From: Companilactobacillus jidongensis
GTDB taxonomy: Bacteria > Bacillota > Bacilli > Lactobacillales > Lactobacillaceae
Reading direction: 5' to 3'
Assembly (NCBI RefSeq): GCF_003946575.1
Contig: NZ_RHOP01000019.1
Span: forward strand, 1-59,399
Length of the DNA: 59,399 bases
Position 1 is the stretch's first letter. Every line of letters begins with the position of its first letter. A program made the translations under genes and the position numbers. The notes under the pieces were generated by a model. That model ran no database searches. It saw only the letters and a program-made list of their open reading frames with translations, and had not been told where the DNA came from. This document shows positions 26,825 through 35,856 of this stretch, piece by piece.

Positions 26825-27928
26825 ATGATAAGAACACTGATTATTAATCCCGGTTCAACTTCGACAAAAATCGCCTTATTCTCCGATGATGAGTGTGTGT
26901 TGAATCAGAATATTGAACACGAAAACAATGAAATATTAGAATTTCATAACCTAGTTGAGCAAGAACCGTTCCGAATACAAAAGATTGAAAAATATATTGC
27001 TGCTCAAAATATTGATTTGAATAGTATTGATGCATTTGTCGGTCGAGGAGGATTGATGCGCCCCATTCCAGGTGGAACTTATGAAGTGGATACGAAAATG
27101 TTAGAGGATTTGCGCTCTGGAAAATTTGGGATACATGCTTCTAATCTTGGTGCTACAATTTCTGATTATTTCGCTAAAAAATTTCAAAAGCGAGCCTTCA
27201 TTGTTGATCCAGTTGTCGTTGATGAGTTTGAGCCAGTGGCTTATCTAAGTGGTTTCAAAGGTTTAGAACGGCGAAGTGTATTTCATGCCTTAAACCAAAA
27301 AGCCGTTGCTAGAGAAGCACTGAAAAGGATTAACAAAAAATATACTGAATCAAATGTTATCGTGGCACATCTTGGAGGCGGTATCAGTATTGGTGCACAT
27401 AAACGTGGTCAAGTCGTAGATGTCAATAATGGATTAGACGGGGAAGGTCCGTTCGCTCCTAATCGAACTGGTCAAGTCAGTGTCATGAGTGTGGTCGATT
27501 ATATGTTTGATCATCAGGTTGACCGAGAGACGATGCGAAAATTGATTACGCAGTCTGGTGGTTTGGTTTCATATCTGGGAACAAATGATCTACGAGAAGT
27601 TGAAGCAAAAATCACATCAGGTGATGAGTATGCCAAGTTAGTTTTTGATGGTTTAGTTTATCAGATTTCCAAAGAGATCGGCAAGCAAGCTGCGGTGTTG
27701 CAGGGAGAGGTTGATCTGGTTATTTTGACCGGTGGTTTGGCATATTCTAGGTCGCTAAAGAAAACGCTAACACAAAAAAATAAATGGATTTCTGATGTGA
27801 TGATTATTCCTGGAGAAATGGAAATGCAAGCACTGAATCTGGGAGCACAACGAGTGTTAACTGGGACCGAAGCTGTAAAAAACTATCAAAAAGAATCGGA
27901 GGCTTTAGCAAATGCCAAAAGAATATGA
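26825..27928 (+). CDS. buk: Butyrate/branched-chain acid kinase
   Basis: Buk transfers phosphate from acyl-phosphate to ADP, giving ATP and free acid. The 367-aa protein is in the acetate/butyrate kinase family: N-terminal NPGSTSTKIALF, GRGGLMRPIPGGTY, HALNQKA and the ATP-site HLGGGISIGAH. In this operon the likely substrates are isovaleryl-, isobutyryl- and 2-methylbutyryl-phosphate. It starts 16 nt after ptb and overlaps the E3 gene by 17 nt. Confidence 0.93.
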   Translation: MIRTLIINPGSTSTKIALFSDDECVLNQNIEHENNEILEFHNLVEQEPFRIQKIEKYIAAQNIDLNSIDAFVGRGGLMRPIPGGTYEVDTKMLEDLRSGKFGIHASNLGATISDYFAKKFQKRAFIVDPVVVDEFEPVAYLSGFKGLERRSVFHALNQKAVAREALKRINKKYTESNVIVAHLGGGISIGAHKRGQVVDVNNGLDGEGPFAPNRTGQVSVMSVVDYMFDHQVDRETMRKLITQSGGLVSYLGTNDLREVEAKITSGDEYAKLVFDGLVYQISKEIGKQAAVLQGEVDLVILTGGLAYSRSLKKTLTQKNKWISDVMIIPGEMEMQALNLGAQRVLTGTEAVKNYQKESEALANAKRI

Positions 27929-29330
27929 TCTGGTCGTAATTGGTGGTGGAATCGGTGGATATTCCGGCGCCATAAAAGCCGCTAAGGAAGGATTGAGTGT
28001 CGCAATAGTTGAGCGTGATTTGATTGGTGGAACTTGTTTAAATCGTGGGTGTATTCCCACGAAAGCATACTTGAAGAGTGCACAGGCAATTCGCGAGTTC
28101 AAAAATATTTCTGAATTTGGAATTGAGACTGATGCCGAATATAAAGTTAATTTTTTGAGTATCAAACATCGCAAAGACAAAATTGTCACTAATCTTAGAA
28201 ATGGTGTTAACGCATTGATTAAGATGAACAAGATTGATTATTTTCATGGTGAGGGCAGTGTTCTTGGAACTTCGATTTTCACGCCTAAGTCTGGTTCAGT
28301 AATGATCAAGCCAGAGGGTGACGCTGATGAAATTATTTTGACACCGAAAAATGTCCTAATTGCCACAGGTTCAAGGCCAGCTAGTTTACCTAATATAGAT
28401 ATTGATGAAAAAAATATTTTATCCTCTAATGGAATTTTAGAATTAGAAACATTACCGAAGTCCATCGGCATTATTGGTGGTGGAGTTATCGGGGTTGAAT
28501 GGGCATCCTTGTTGAAATGGATGGGTGTTAAAGTTACGATCATTGAATTTCAAGACCGATTGATCGTTAACGAAAGTAAAAAAGTTTCAGCACAATTAAA
28601 AACTGAATTTGAAAAACAAGGTATTAATTTATTCTTATCCACCAAGGTTGAATCAGTTGAAGTTGATGATGGTATGACAAAGATAATTACGGATAAAGCT
28701 GGAGAAAAAATTGAAATTGAATCTGAAAAAATCCTCGTGGCGGTGGGTAGGCGTCCTAATATTGAAAATATCGGATTGGAAGCTTCCGGAGTTGAATATG
28801 ATAAGCATGGAATAAAAGTAAATGAATTTTTCCAAACGAGTGCTGAAAATATTTATGCAGTTGGTGATGTGATTCCGACTCTTCAATTAGCACACGTAGC
28901 TGCCGCAGAATCTGAGATTGCAGTCGAAAAAATATTAGAACACGATGTCCGACCATTAGAATATGACAACATTCCTCGTGGAGTTTATACGTATCCAGAA
29001 ATTGCCAGTGTTGGAATTACTAATGGAACCAATAATCACGAAGTTAAAGCTGATCATGGACAATTTGATTTCAAATTCAATGGTAAGTCAATGATTATGG
29101 GTGAATCCATTGGCCAAGTGGAGGTCTTCGCCGATAAGGATAATGACGACTTGATTGGTGTAAGTATTGTTGGGCCACATGCAACTGATTTGATCAGTGA
29201 ACCAGCTCTGGGAATTTATCTGAATGCTACACCTGGAGAAGTGGGGATGACGGTACATCCACATCCATCACTTTCGGAAGTAATCATGGAAGCCGCTAGA
29301 GATATCAGTGGAGATTCACTAAACAAATAA
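27912..29330 (+). CDS. lpdV: Dihydrolipoamide dehydrogenase (E3) of the branched-chain complex
   Basis: E3 reoxidises the lipoyl group of E2 with NAD+. The 472-aa flavoprotein has the FAD motif VIGGGIGGYSGAIKAA, redox disulfide GGTCLNRGCIPTK (about 36-48), NAD motif IIGGGVIGVEWAS and the C-terminal dimer motif HPHPSLSEV. The start overlaps the buk end, with GGAGG upstream. Gene order ptb-buk-E3-E1-E2 matches the enterococcal branched-chain keto acid cluster as I recall it. Confidence 0.93.
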   Translation: MPKEYDLVVIGGGIGGYSGAIKAAKEGLSVAIVERDLIGGTCLNRGCIPTKAYLKSAQAIREFKNISEFGIETDAEYKVNFLSIKHRKDKIVTNLRNGVNALIKMNKIDYFHGEGSVLGTSIFTPKSGSVMIKPEGDADEIILTPKNVLIATGSRPASLPNIDIDEKNILSSNGILELETLPKSIGIIGGGVIGVEWASLLKWMGVKVTIIEFQDRLIVNESKKVSAQLKTEFEKQGINLFLSTKVESVEVDDGMTKIITDKAGEKIEIESEKILVAVGRRPNIENIGLEASGVEYDKHGIKVNEFFQTSAENIYAVGDVIPTLQLAHVAAAESEIAVEKILEHDVRPLEYDNIPRGVYTYPEIASVGITNGTNNHEVKADHGQFDFKFNGKSMIMGESIGQVEVFADKDNDDLIGVSIVGPHATDLISEPALGIYLNATPGEVGMTVHPHPSLSEVIMEAARDISGDSLNK

Positions 29331-29348
29331 TCGATAGGAGTTATAGCG

Positions 29349-30335
29349 ATGAAACTAAAAGACAGTCAACTAACAAAAGATGAGTTGATACAAGCTTACC
29401 GAATGATAAAGGAAGCACGTATGCTGGACGAGCGTTTGTGGCAATTGAATCGTATCGGAAAATCAACCTTTAATATTTCTGGTCAAGGTGCAGAGGTTGG
29501 TCAAGTGGCAATGGCGTTAGCTTTTGAGCATGATAAAGATTATTTTTTACCATATTATCGTGATATGGCTGCAGTGATGGTTTGGGGTATGAGTGCCAAA
29601 GATATTCTGATGGGTTCATTAGGCAAGGTGGATGATCCATCTTCTCATGGCCGTCAAATGCCTAATCATTATGGCGACAGAGCACACAATATTGTTCCAT
29701 TTAGCTCGACAGTAACGACTCAATATCCCGTTGCGACTGGTGTAGCTTTAGCTATGCAAATCGACGACAGCAAAGCAATTACTTTAACTGCTACTGGTGA
29801 AGGTTCAACTTCGGAGGGAGATTTCCATGAAGCATTAAACTTTGCTGGAGTCCAGAAGTTACCAATGGTTTTTGTAATTGAAAACAATGGTTACGCCATT
29901 TCGACACCTAATTCGGAAGAATTCGGTGTTAAGGACTTATCTGTTCGTGCAACTGGTTATGGGATATTTGGTAAACAAGTCAATGGTCGTGATTTTACGG
30001 AAACGTATTTAGCATTCAAGGAGGCCGCTGACAATGCTAGAAATGACAAAGGTGCCACATTGATTGAAATGTTAGTCGATCGCTTAACAGCGCATTCTTC
30101 CGATGATGACCAAAGGGTTTATCGTACACCAGAAGATATCGCTGAGATGAAAGAAAACGATTGTGTCATGTTGATGGAGAGACAATTATTATCCGAAAAG
30201 ATTCTCAACGAAGATGAACTAGAAGGCATTAAAAAAGAATTAGAAATAAAAATAAATCAAGCAACCGAGGAAGCGGAAGAAATGCCAAATCCGGCATCAG
30301 ATCAATTAATGACGCACATTTATGAAGAGGAGTAA
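29349..30335 (+). CDS. bkdA: Branched-chain 2-oxoacid dehydrogenase E1 alpha
   Basis: E1 alpha binds thiamine diphosphate and starts oxidative decarboxylation of branched 2-oxoacids. The 328-aa protein shows ISGQGAEVGQVA, PYYRDMA and the ThDP motif starting TGEGSTSEGDFHEAL and ending ENNGYAIS (about 150-187). The phosphorylation-loop-like PYYRD region resembles branched-chain rather than pyruvate enzymes. It sits 18 nt after E3 and 5 nt before E1 beta. Confidence 0.92.
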   Translation: MKLKDSQLTKDELIQAYRMIKEARMLDERLWQLNRIGKSTFNISGQGAEVGQVAMALAFEHDKDYFLPYYRDMAAVMVWGMSAKDILMGSLGKVDDPSSHGRQMPNHYGDRAHNIVPFSSTVTTQYPVATGVALAMQIDDSKAITLTATGEGSTSEGDFHEALNFAGVQKLPMVFVIENNGYAISTPNSEEFGVKDLSVRATGYGIFGKQVNGRDFTETYLAFKEAADNARNDKGATLIEMLVDRLTAHSSDDDQRVYRTPEDIAEMKENDCVMLMERQLLSEKILNEDELEGIKKELEIKINQATEEAEEMPNPASDQLMTHIYEEE

Positions 30336-30340
30336 GAAAA

Positions 30341-31324
30341 ATGTCTGAAAAATCTTATTTAGAAGCATTGAATCTCGCCATTACTGAAGAAATGCGACGT
30401 GATGAAGGAGTAATGATATTTGGTGAGGATGTCGGTGGTGTTAAAGGAGGAGTATTTGGTGTTACCAAAGGCCTTGCGGAAGAATTCGGTGATCAGCGTG
30501 TTTTTAATTCACCATTGGGAGAGTCAGAAATCGCTGGATTAGCAGTTGGGCTCGGTGTTATGGGACATCACGCCATTGCAGAATTTCAATTTGCAGATTA
30601 CATCTTACCAGCAGTCAATCAAATCATGTCTGAAGCAACTAAGATGCGTTATAAGTCAGCTGGTGACTGGATCTCGCCAATTGTTATGCGTACACCATAT
30701 GGTGGCGGAGTTCGTGGTGGATTTTATCATTCACAATCGACTGAAAAAATTTTTGCAGGTCAACCAGGATTGAGGATCGTGACACCGTCCACAGTTTATG
30801 ATGCTAAAGGAATGCTGAAATCAGCCATCAGAAGTGAAGATCCCGTGTTGTTCTATGAGCATAAAAAACTATACCGTTCTATCAAGGATGATATTCCAGA
30901 TGTTGATTATACTGTCCCCTTGGACAAAGCCAATGTTATCGAGCACGGGGATGATGTAACTGTCATCGCATATGGAATGATGTTGCAGTTTGTGCTAAAT
31001 GCTGCGGAAGAATTGAAGGATGATTTTTCAATCGAAGTTGTTGACTTGAGAAGCCTATATCCAATCGACAAGGATACGGTTCTCGAAGCTATTCGTAAGA
31101 CAGGAAAAGTCTTATTGGTAACAGAGGATGCCAAAGAAGGTAGTGTTATGAATAATGTTTCAGCCATTATAGCTGAAGAAGCACTGTTTGATTTAGATGC
31201 TCCAATCAAGATTCTTGCTGGACCAGATTCACCAAGTATGCCGTATGCCAAGAGTTTGGAAGATGCTTTCCTAGTCAATCAAGCCGATGTAACCAAATCT
31301 ATTAGAGAATTAGCTGAATTTTAG
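30341..31324 (+). CDS. bkdB: Branched-chain 2-oxoacid dehydrogenase E1 beta
   Basis: E1 beta completes the alpha2-beta2 decarboxylase. The 327-aa transketolase-like protein has GEDVGGVKGGVFGVTKGL, NSPLGESEIAGLAVG, EFQFADYILPAVNQI and RTPYGGGVRGGFYHSQSTE, all characteristic. Length is standard. It begins 5 nt after E1 alpha, with GAAGAGGAG in the E1 alpha 3' end as ribosome binding site. Confidence 0.93.
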   Translation: MSEKSYLEALNLAITEEMRRDEGVMIFGEDVGGVKGGVFGVTKGLAEEFGDQRVFNSPLGESEIAGLAVGLGVMGHHAIAEFQFADYILPAVNQIMSEATKMRYKSAGDWISPIVMRTPYGGGVRGGFYHSQSTEKIFAGQPGLRIVTPSTVYDAKGMLKSAIRSEDPVLFYEHKKLYRSIKDDIPDVDYTVPLDKANVIEHGDDVTVIAYGMMLQFVLNAAEELKDDFSIEVVDLRSLYPIDKDTVLEAIRKTGKVLLVTEDAKEGSVMNNVSAIIAEEALFDLDAPIKILAGPDSPSMPYAKSLEDAFLVNQADVTKSIRELAEF

Positions 31325-31336
31325 GAGGTTAAACTT

Positions 31337-32563
31337 ATGTCAGAACTCATAATAAAAATGCCGCCGTTGGGTGAAAGTGTAACTGAAGCAACTGTTTCTC
31401 AATGGATGGTGAAACCTGGTGACCATGTAAAAAAATATGATCCGATTCTAGAGGCAATTTCTGACAAAGTCGTCACTGAGATTCCTTCGAATGATGATGG
31501 CGTGATCGAAGAATTATTAGTTAATGAAAATGACGTGGTGCCGATTGGAACAGATATTTTAAAAATGACGACCGAGGGTGCAGTAGGATCAGTTCCAGTT
31601 GCCAAGGTTGAAACAAGAACAACGGAATCTCAGAATTCACCTTCATTTAAAGCAACTGGAAGATTCTCACCAGCAGTCTTGAAAGTAGCTGGTGAACGTA
31701 ATATTGATTTGAGTTCGGTATCAGGAACTGGTAAAGATGGTCGTATCACTAGAAAAGATGTGTTGAATTATCAACCTAAGGAAACACCTATTATTAGTAG
31801 CCAACCAGCGCAATTGGCATCAGAACCAGTCATACGATCAACACCAGTATTGGAATTGAACAACAATGATGCTGTCACAAAAGCGGGACCAGTACGAAAA
31901 ATGATTGCTCAGAATATGTTGAAAAGTATTCATGAAATACCACAAGCTTGGACGATGATTGAAGTGGATGTGACCGGATTGGTCAAATTAAGGAATAGTT
32001 TAAAAAATGAATTCAAAGAACAGAATGAATTCAAATTATCGTACTTCCCATTTTTCGTCAAAGCAGTTAGTTCGGCATTACGCAATAATCCAAAATTAAA
32101 TAGTAGTTGGCAGAATGATGAAATTATTCAGCATAAGGATATTAATATTTCAATTGCCGTAGCAACAGATGATGCACTATTTGTACCAGTCATCAAGCAT
32201 GCTGACCGATTATCTATCACAGGAATAGCTGCAGAAGTCAGTCGTCTAGCTAATTGTGTCAAAACTAATACTTTGAAAGGATCTGATAACGAAGGTGGAA
32301 CGATTACAGTGAATAACACTGGTTCCTTTGGATCAATCGAATCAATGGGTATCATCAACTATCCACAGGCAGCGATTCTGCAAGTTGAATCGATTCGTAA
32401 AGAATTGTCAGTTTTGGATGATGATACATTTGGTATTAGAAACAAAGTTAATTTATGTTTAACGCTTGATCACCGTATTCTGGATGGTTTGGCAGCAGGT
32501 AAGTTTTTGAATGAAGTAAAAGCAAATCTTGAAGCAATCGATCAAAATACAAATATTTATTAA
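31337..32563 (+). CDS. bkdC: Branched-chain 2-oxoacid dehydrogenase E2 (acyltransferase)
   Basis: E2 carries acyl groups on lipoate and transfers them to CoA. The 408-aa protein has one lipoyl domain with the lipoyl-lysine motif EAISDKVVTEIPS (about 36-48) and a Pro/Ser linker. A peripheral subunit-binding domain follows (RFSPAVLKVAGERN ... GRITRKDVL, about 108-145). The catalytic acyltransferase domain ends CLTLDHRILDG, with the HxxxDG motif. The ribosome binding site is AGGAGG 8-10 nt upstream. Confidence 0.94.
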   Translation: MSELIIKMPPLGESVTEATVSQWMVKPGDHVKKYDPILEAISDKVVTEIPSNDDGVIEELLVNENDVVPIGTDILKMTTEGAVGSVPVAKVETRTTESQNSPSFKATGRFSPAVLKVAGERNIDLSSVSGTGKDGRITRKDVLNYQPKETPIISSQPAQLASEPVIRSTPVLELNNNDAVTKAGPVRKMIAQNMLKSIHEIPQAWTMIEVDVTGLVKLRNSLKNEFKEQNEFKLSYFPFFVKAVSSALRNNPKLNSSWQNDEIIQHKDINISIAVATDDALFVPVIKHADRLSITGIAAEVSRLANCVKTNTLKGSDNEGGTITVNNTGSFGSIESMGIINYPQAAILQVESIRKELSVLDDDTFGIRNKVNLCLTLDHRILDGLAAGKFLNEVKANLEAIDQNTNIY

Positions 32564-32579
32564 TTTGGAGGAATGAGCC

Positions 32580-33677
32580 ATGAACTTATTTGAAGTAATG
32601 ACACATGATGATTATGAACAAGTTGTATTCTGCCAAGACAAGATATCAGGATTGAAGGCAATTATTGCCATTCATGATACGACCTTAGGACCGGCTCTAG
32701 GAGGTTGCAGAATGTGGCCTTATAACAGTGAAGAAGAGGCATTGAATGATGCACTTCGTTTGGCCAAAGGGATGACTTACAAGAATGCTGCTGCTGGATT
32801 GAATATCGGTGGTGCTAAAACAGTAATTATTGGTGATCCAAAGAAAGACAAGAGTGAAGCTATGTTCAGAGCCTTAGGACGCTATATTGAGAGTTTAAAT
32901 GGACGTTATATTACAGCTGAAGATGTTGGTACTACAGTAGATGACATGAATGCAATCTACATGGAAACAAATCATGTGACTGGAACGAGCGATGCTCAAG
33001 GAGCATCTGGTAATCCAAGCCCTGTAACTGCTTTGGGTGTTTATTATGCAATGAAACGTACGGCCAAAGAAGCCTTTGGGGATGATGATCTAACTGGTAA
33101 AACTATTGCAATTCAGGGTGCCGGTAATGTTGCCACAGGATTGGCAAAACATCTAAATGATGAAGGTGCACACATTATTGTGACTGACATCAATCAGGAT
33201 GCTATTGATCGTATGGTGAATGATTACGGTGCAACGGCAGTTCTTCCAGATGAAATTTATGATGTTGAGGCTGATATCTTTGCTCCGTGTGCTCTGGGAG
33301 CTATTTTGAATGATGATACGATTCCTAGATTAAAAGTAAAAGCTATTTGTGGAAGTTCTAATAATCAATTATTAGATATTGGAAAACACGGACAGATGTT
33401 AAAAGACAGAGAAATTGTTTATGGCCCAGACTTTATCGTCAACGCTGGTGGTGTTATCAATGTTGCAGATGAATTGAAGGGATACGACCGTGAACGTGCA
33501 CTTGAAAAAGTTAAAACAATTTATGATCAAATGGACAAAGTGTTTGAAATTGCTAAACGTGATGATATTACAACTGCTGAAGCTGCGGATAGATTGGCTG
33601 AAGAGAGAATCCACTCAATGTTAAACGTCCGTGGTAATTTTTTACAAAACGAAAAATCATCTCTTAAGACTGTTTAA
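32580..33677 (+). CDS. bcd: Leucine dehydrogenase-type branched-chain amino acid dehydrogenase
   Basis: The enzyme deaminates Leu/Ile/Val to 2-oxoacids with NAD+, feeding the complex encoded upstream. The 365-aa protein belongs to the Glu/Leu/Phe/Val dehydrogenase family: GGCRMWPY, catalytic-region [21 protein letters not shown] (split here: [13 protein letters not shown], then IGGAKTV), [11 protein letters not shown], and NAD motif [15 protein letters not shown]. It starts 16 nt after E2 with GGAGG as ribosome binding site. It is the last operon gene and is followed by a strong terminator. Confidence 0.93.
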   Translation: MNLFEVMTHDDYEQVVFCQDKISGLKAIIAIHDTTLGPALGGCRMWPYNSEEEALNDALRLAKGMTYKNAAAGLNIGGAKTVIIGDPKKDKSEAMFRALGRYIESLNGRYITAEDVGTTVDDMNAIYMETNHVTGTSDAQGASGNPSPVTALGVYYAMKRTAKEAFGDDDLTGKTIAIQGAGNVATGLAKHLNDEGAHIIVTDINQDAIDRMVNDYGATAVLPDEIYDVEADIFAPCALGAILNDDTIPRLKVKAICGSSNNQLLDIGKHGQMLKDREIVYGPDFIVNAGGVINVADELKGYDRERALEKVKTIYDQMDKVFEIAKRDDITTAEAADRLAEERIHSMLNVRGNFLQNEKSSLKTV

Positions 33678-33691
33678 GCGCGAATAATTTA

Positions 33692-33723
33692 AAAAGACTG
33701 CTATTAAATTAGCAGTCTTTTTT
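33692..33723 (+). terminator. Terminator of the ptb-bcd operon
   Basis: A stem of about 10 bp (AAGACTGCTA with TAGCAGTCTT) with a short A/T loop is followed by six T. Confidence 0.88.
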
Positions 33724-33742
33724 ACTATTTTGAAATAATTAC

Positions 33743-33772
33743 TTTGACACACACAGTATTTGGTGTTAAATT
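33743..33772 (+). promoter_or_regulatory. padR promoter with overlapping dyad
   Basis: TTGACA (33744-33749) and TAAATT (33767-33772) lie 17 nt apart. TTTGACAC (33743-33750) and GTGTTAAA (33763-33770) form a near-perfect dyad with a 12-nt spacer exactly covering both promoter elements. This is a plausible operator for the PadR protein encoded downstream. Confidence 0.6.
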
Positions 33773-33798
33773 ATATTTATCGAAAGGAAGATAACATT

Positions 33799-34140
33799 AT
33801 GAAACCAATAATTTCGAAGGATATAATTCGTGGCCATACAACGACGATAGTTTTAAATATTCTGAGTCAAGGTGATAGTTATGGATATGAAGTCGCTAAA
33901 ACAATAAAAAAGTTGAGTCATGAAGCGTATGAACTCAATGAGGCCACGCTTTATACTGTATTCAGACGATTAGAAAAGAATGGTGACATTCAAAGTTACT
34001 GGGGCGATGAGAGTCAAGGTGGCAGAAGAAAGTACTACAAGATAACTGATCAAGGAATGAAAACTTTAAAAACAAACGTTAAGGAATGGAATTTTGCCAA
34101 GCATGTAATTGATGACTTAATTCTTGGAAGGATTGACTAA
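33799..34140 (+). CDS. PadR-family transcriptional regulator
   Basis: PadR repressors bind dyad operators with a winged helix. The 113-aa protein begins MKPIISKDIIRGHTTTIVLN and shows the family pattern LSQGDSYGYEVAKTI, LNEATLYTVFRRLEKNGDI and GRRKYYKITDQG. ATG 33799 follows AAGGAAG (33785-33790); an in-frame ATG at 33760 lies within the promoter. The next gene begins 2 nt after its stop, so both form a regulator-effector pair. Confidence 0.92.
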   Translation: MKPIISKDIIRGHTTTIVLNILSQGDSYGYEVAKTIKKLSHEAYELNEATLYTVFRRLEKNGDIQSYWGDESQGGRRKYYKITDQGMKTLKTNVKEWNFAKHVIDDLILGRID

Positions 34141-34142
34141 TT

Positions 34143-35525
34143 ATGAATGAAAAAATTGTAGAACTAGTAAAAAAACAATTATCAGAAATATTTGAAGATT
34201 ATCCTCACACACCTGATATTCATGAACTGGCTGAGGAACTGAAGTCAGATTTGATTGCTTCAGCTGAGGATAAATTGAGTGAAGGCAAATCACCTGAGAA
34301 TGCAGTCGAAGAGTCATTCGAAGAATTTGGTGATATTACAGATTTAATCGATGAGGTTATGCAGGATAACAATGACGACGAACAAACGGACGATGAGGAT
34401 GGTCATCGTATCGACATTAATCAGTCAGGAATTACGGTTGACGGTGGAGATAAATTAAAAATCGATAAGACGGGTGTCTTTATCAATAAAGGTAAATCAT
34501 TCAAGGCTGACGGAGATGGTGTTTCGATTGGTGATGGACGAGTATTCCGTGCTGATGAGAATGGTGTCAAGTTAGGAAATATGACAATTGATGGTAATGG
34601 TATCAATTTTGATCAGAATAAGAACAAGGTTCGTGATACCTTTTCCAAGTTTGATGAACAATTTGACCACCATGTTGATACAGAGGTTTATGTTGAGACA
34701 CTGAATTTGGTTAATGAAGAGTCGTTTGCTATTGAAGATATTGAACGTCTAGATATTAATTATAGTTACGCAGTTTTGAGAGTTTTGCCAACTGATGGTG
34801 ACAAAATTATTTTGAGGGAATATATGTCCCGTAATAATCCAGATTATTTTGCTAGAACAAAAGTACAAGACGAAACTGTCAAAATTGCTCAAGGACGTTT
34901 TCCCAAATTTTTGCATTTAAGAGTTAGAACACAAGTTTTGATTCCACACAAATTTATTGGCGATCTGCGTGTTAACAATATTGCCGGTAATTTACATATC
35001 AATGGTATCAGTGGATTGGGAACCGTCAAAGCTACTATCAACAGTGGCAATGGTTATTTTAACAATTTCTCAGTTGAGAATCTTTCTGTTAGAGATCAGT
35101 CAGGAAAAGTTAAACTGGATAATGTTAAAGCTGAGGATGCTTTAGAATTGTCGGCCCACAGTGGTTCCATCAAAATAAATAATGTTTTGGGACGTGAATT
35201 CGAAGTGAATGCGCATAGCGGATCAGTTCGAGGAGTTGGATTGAGTGGCAGTGGTCATATCGTTAGTCATTCTGGTGCCGTTGTTCTAAGTGTGAACGAA
35301 TTAACAGGTAACCTAGAAGTTGAATCACATAGTGGAGCTGTAAAAATAACTATGCTTCCCAAGAATTACAAGTTTGATCTACAAGCAAAGAGTGGGATCG
35401 TTAAAGCACCACAAGATGCGATTTTTGATCACGATACTTTAGATTTCAAGGACGGACAAGTGGGAAATGATCCAATTTATACCGTTAAGGGTAAGGCGTC
35501 GTCAGGAACCGTTAAATTATATTAA
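34143..35525 (+). CDS. LiaX-like protein with HAAS/DUF1700-type N-terminus and DUF4097 domain
   Basis: The 460-aa protein has an acidic helical N-terminus of the kind found next to PadR regulators (about 1-80). A run of short repeats follows (about 95-155, recurring G-[IV]-x-[ILV]-x-G units). The C-terminal half is a beta-rich DUF4097 domain (about 190-460) with many Ser/Gly/His turns (SAHSGSIKI, NAHSGSVRG, SHSGAVVL). No signal peptide or membrane segment is visible. DUF4097 proteins such as LiaX and YvlB take part in cell-envelope stress responses; the role here is inferred from that similarity and from the PadR pairing. Confidence 0.75.
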   Translation: MNEKIVELVKKQLSEIFEDYPHTPDIHELAEELKSDLIASAEDKLSEGKSPENAVEESFEEFGDITDLIDEVMQDNNDDEQTDDEDGHRIDINQSGITVDGGDKLKIDKTGVFINKGKSFKADGDGVSIGDGRVFRADENGVKLGNMTIDGNGINFDQNKNKVRDTFSKFDEQFDHHVDTEVYVETLNLVNEESFAIEDIERLDINYSYAVLRVLPTDGDKIILREYMSRNNPDYFARTKVQDETVKIAQGRFPKFLHLRVRTQVLIPHKFIGDLRVNNIAGNLHINGISGLGTVKATINSGNGYFNNFSVENLSVRDQSGKVKLDNVKAEDALELSAHSGSIKINNVLGREFEVNAHSGSVRGVGLSGSGHIVSHSGAVVLSVNELTGNLEVESHSGAVKITMLPKNYKFDLQAKSGIVKAPQDAIFDHDTLDFKDGQVGNDPIYTVKGKASSGTVKLY

Positions 35526-35532
35526 TTAATTT

Positions 35533-35566
35533 GTGCATCTAGTTTTCAATAACTGGGTGCTTTTTT
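35533..35566 (+). terminator. Terminator of the padR operon
   Basis: GCATCTAGTT can pair with AACTGGGTGC across a short A/T loop, and six T follow. Confidence 0.65.
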
Positions 35567-35856
35567 GATTTATTAAACGATTTTTGAACAGATCGTGAAT
35601 CAATGTTTTCAGTGAATGATTTTCAGACAAAGTTTTATCATTTCTTTTGACAAGTAAACTTCTGTCTGCAGTTATTTTTATGATTGTAAATCTAAATTAG
35701 ATTAAGATTAAATTATGATTAGTATATTATCGTAAAAAGTCTATTTCAAAGTCTTATAATTTTAAAAAATAATTAGAATAATTTTAATTTATTATTGTAA
35801 TTTTATTAAAAAACTCGTATCGTAGTAATCATTCTACAAGATAAGGGGAGATTAAT
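35567..35856 (+). other. AT-rich intergenic region upstream of the first yfcC gene
   Basis: No gene is visible here. The region holds TTGACA at 35647-35652 without a well-placed -10, and a TATAAT at 35755-35760 without a good -35. The mRNA start is therefore unclear. The rest is very AT-rich. Confidence 0.5.
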
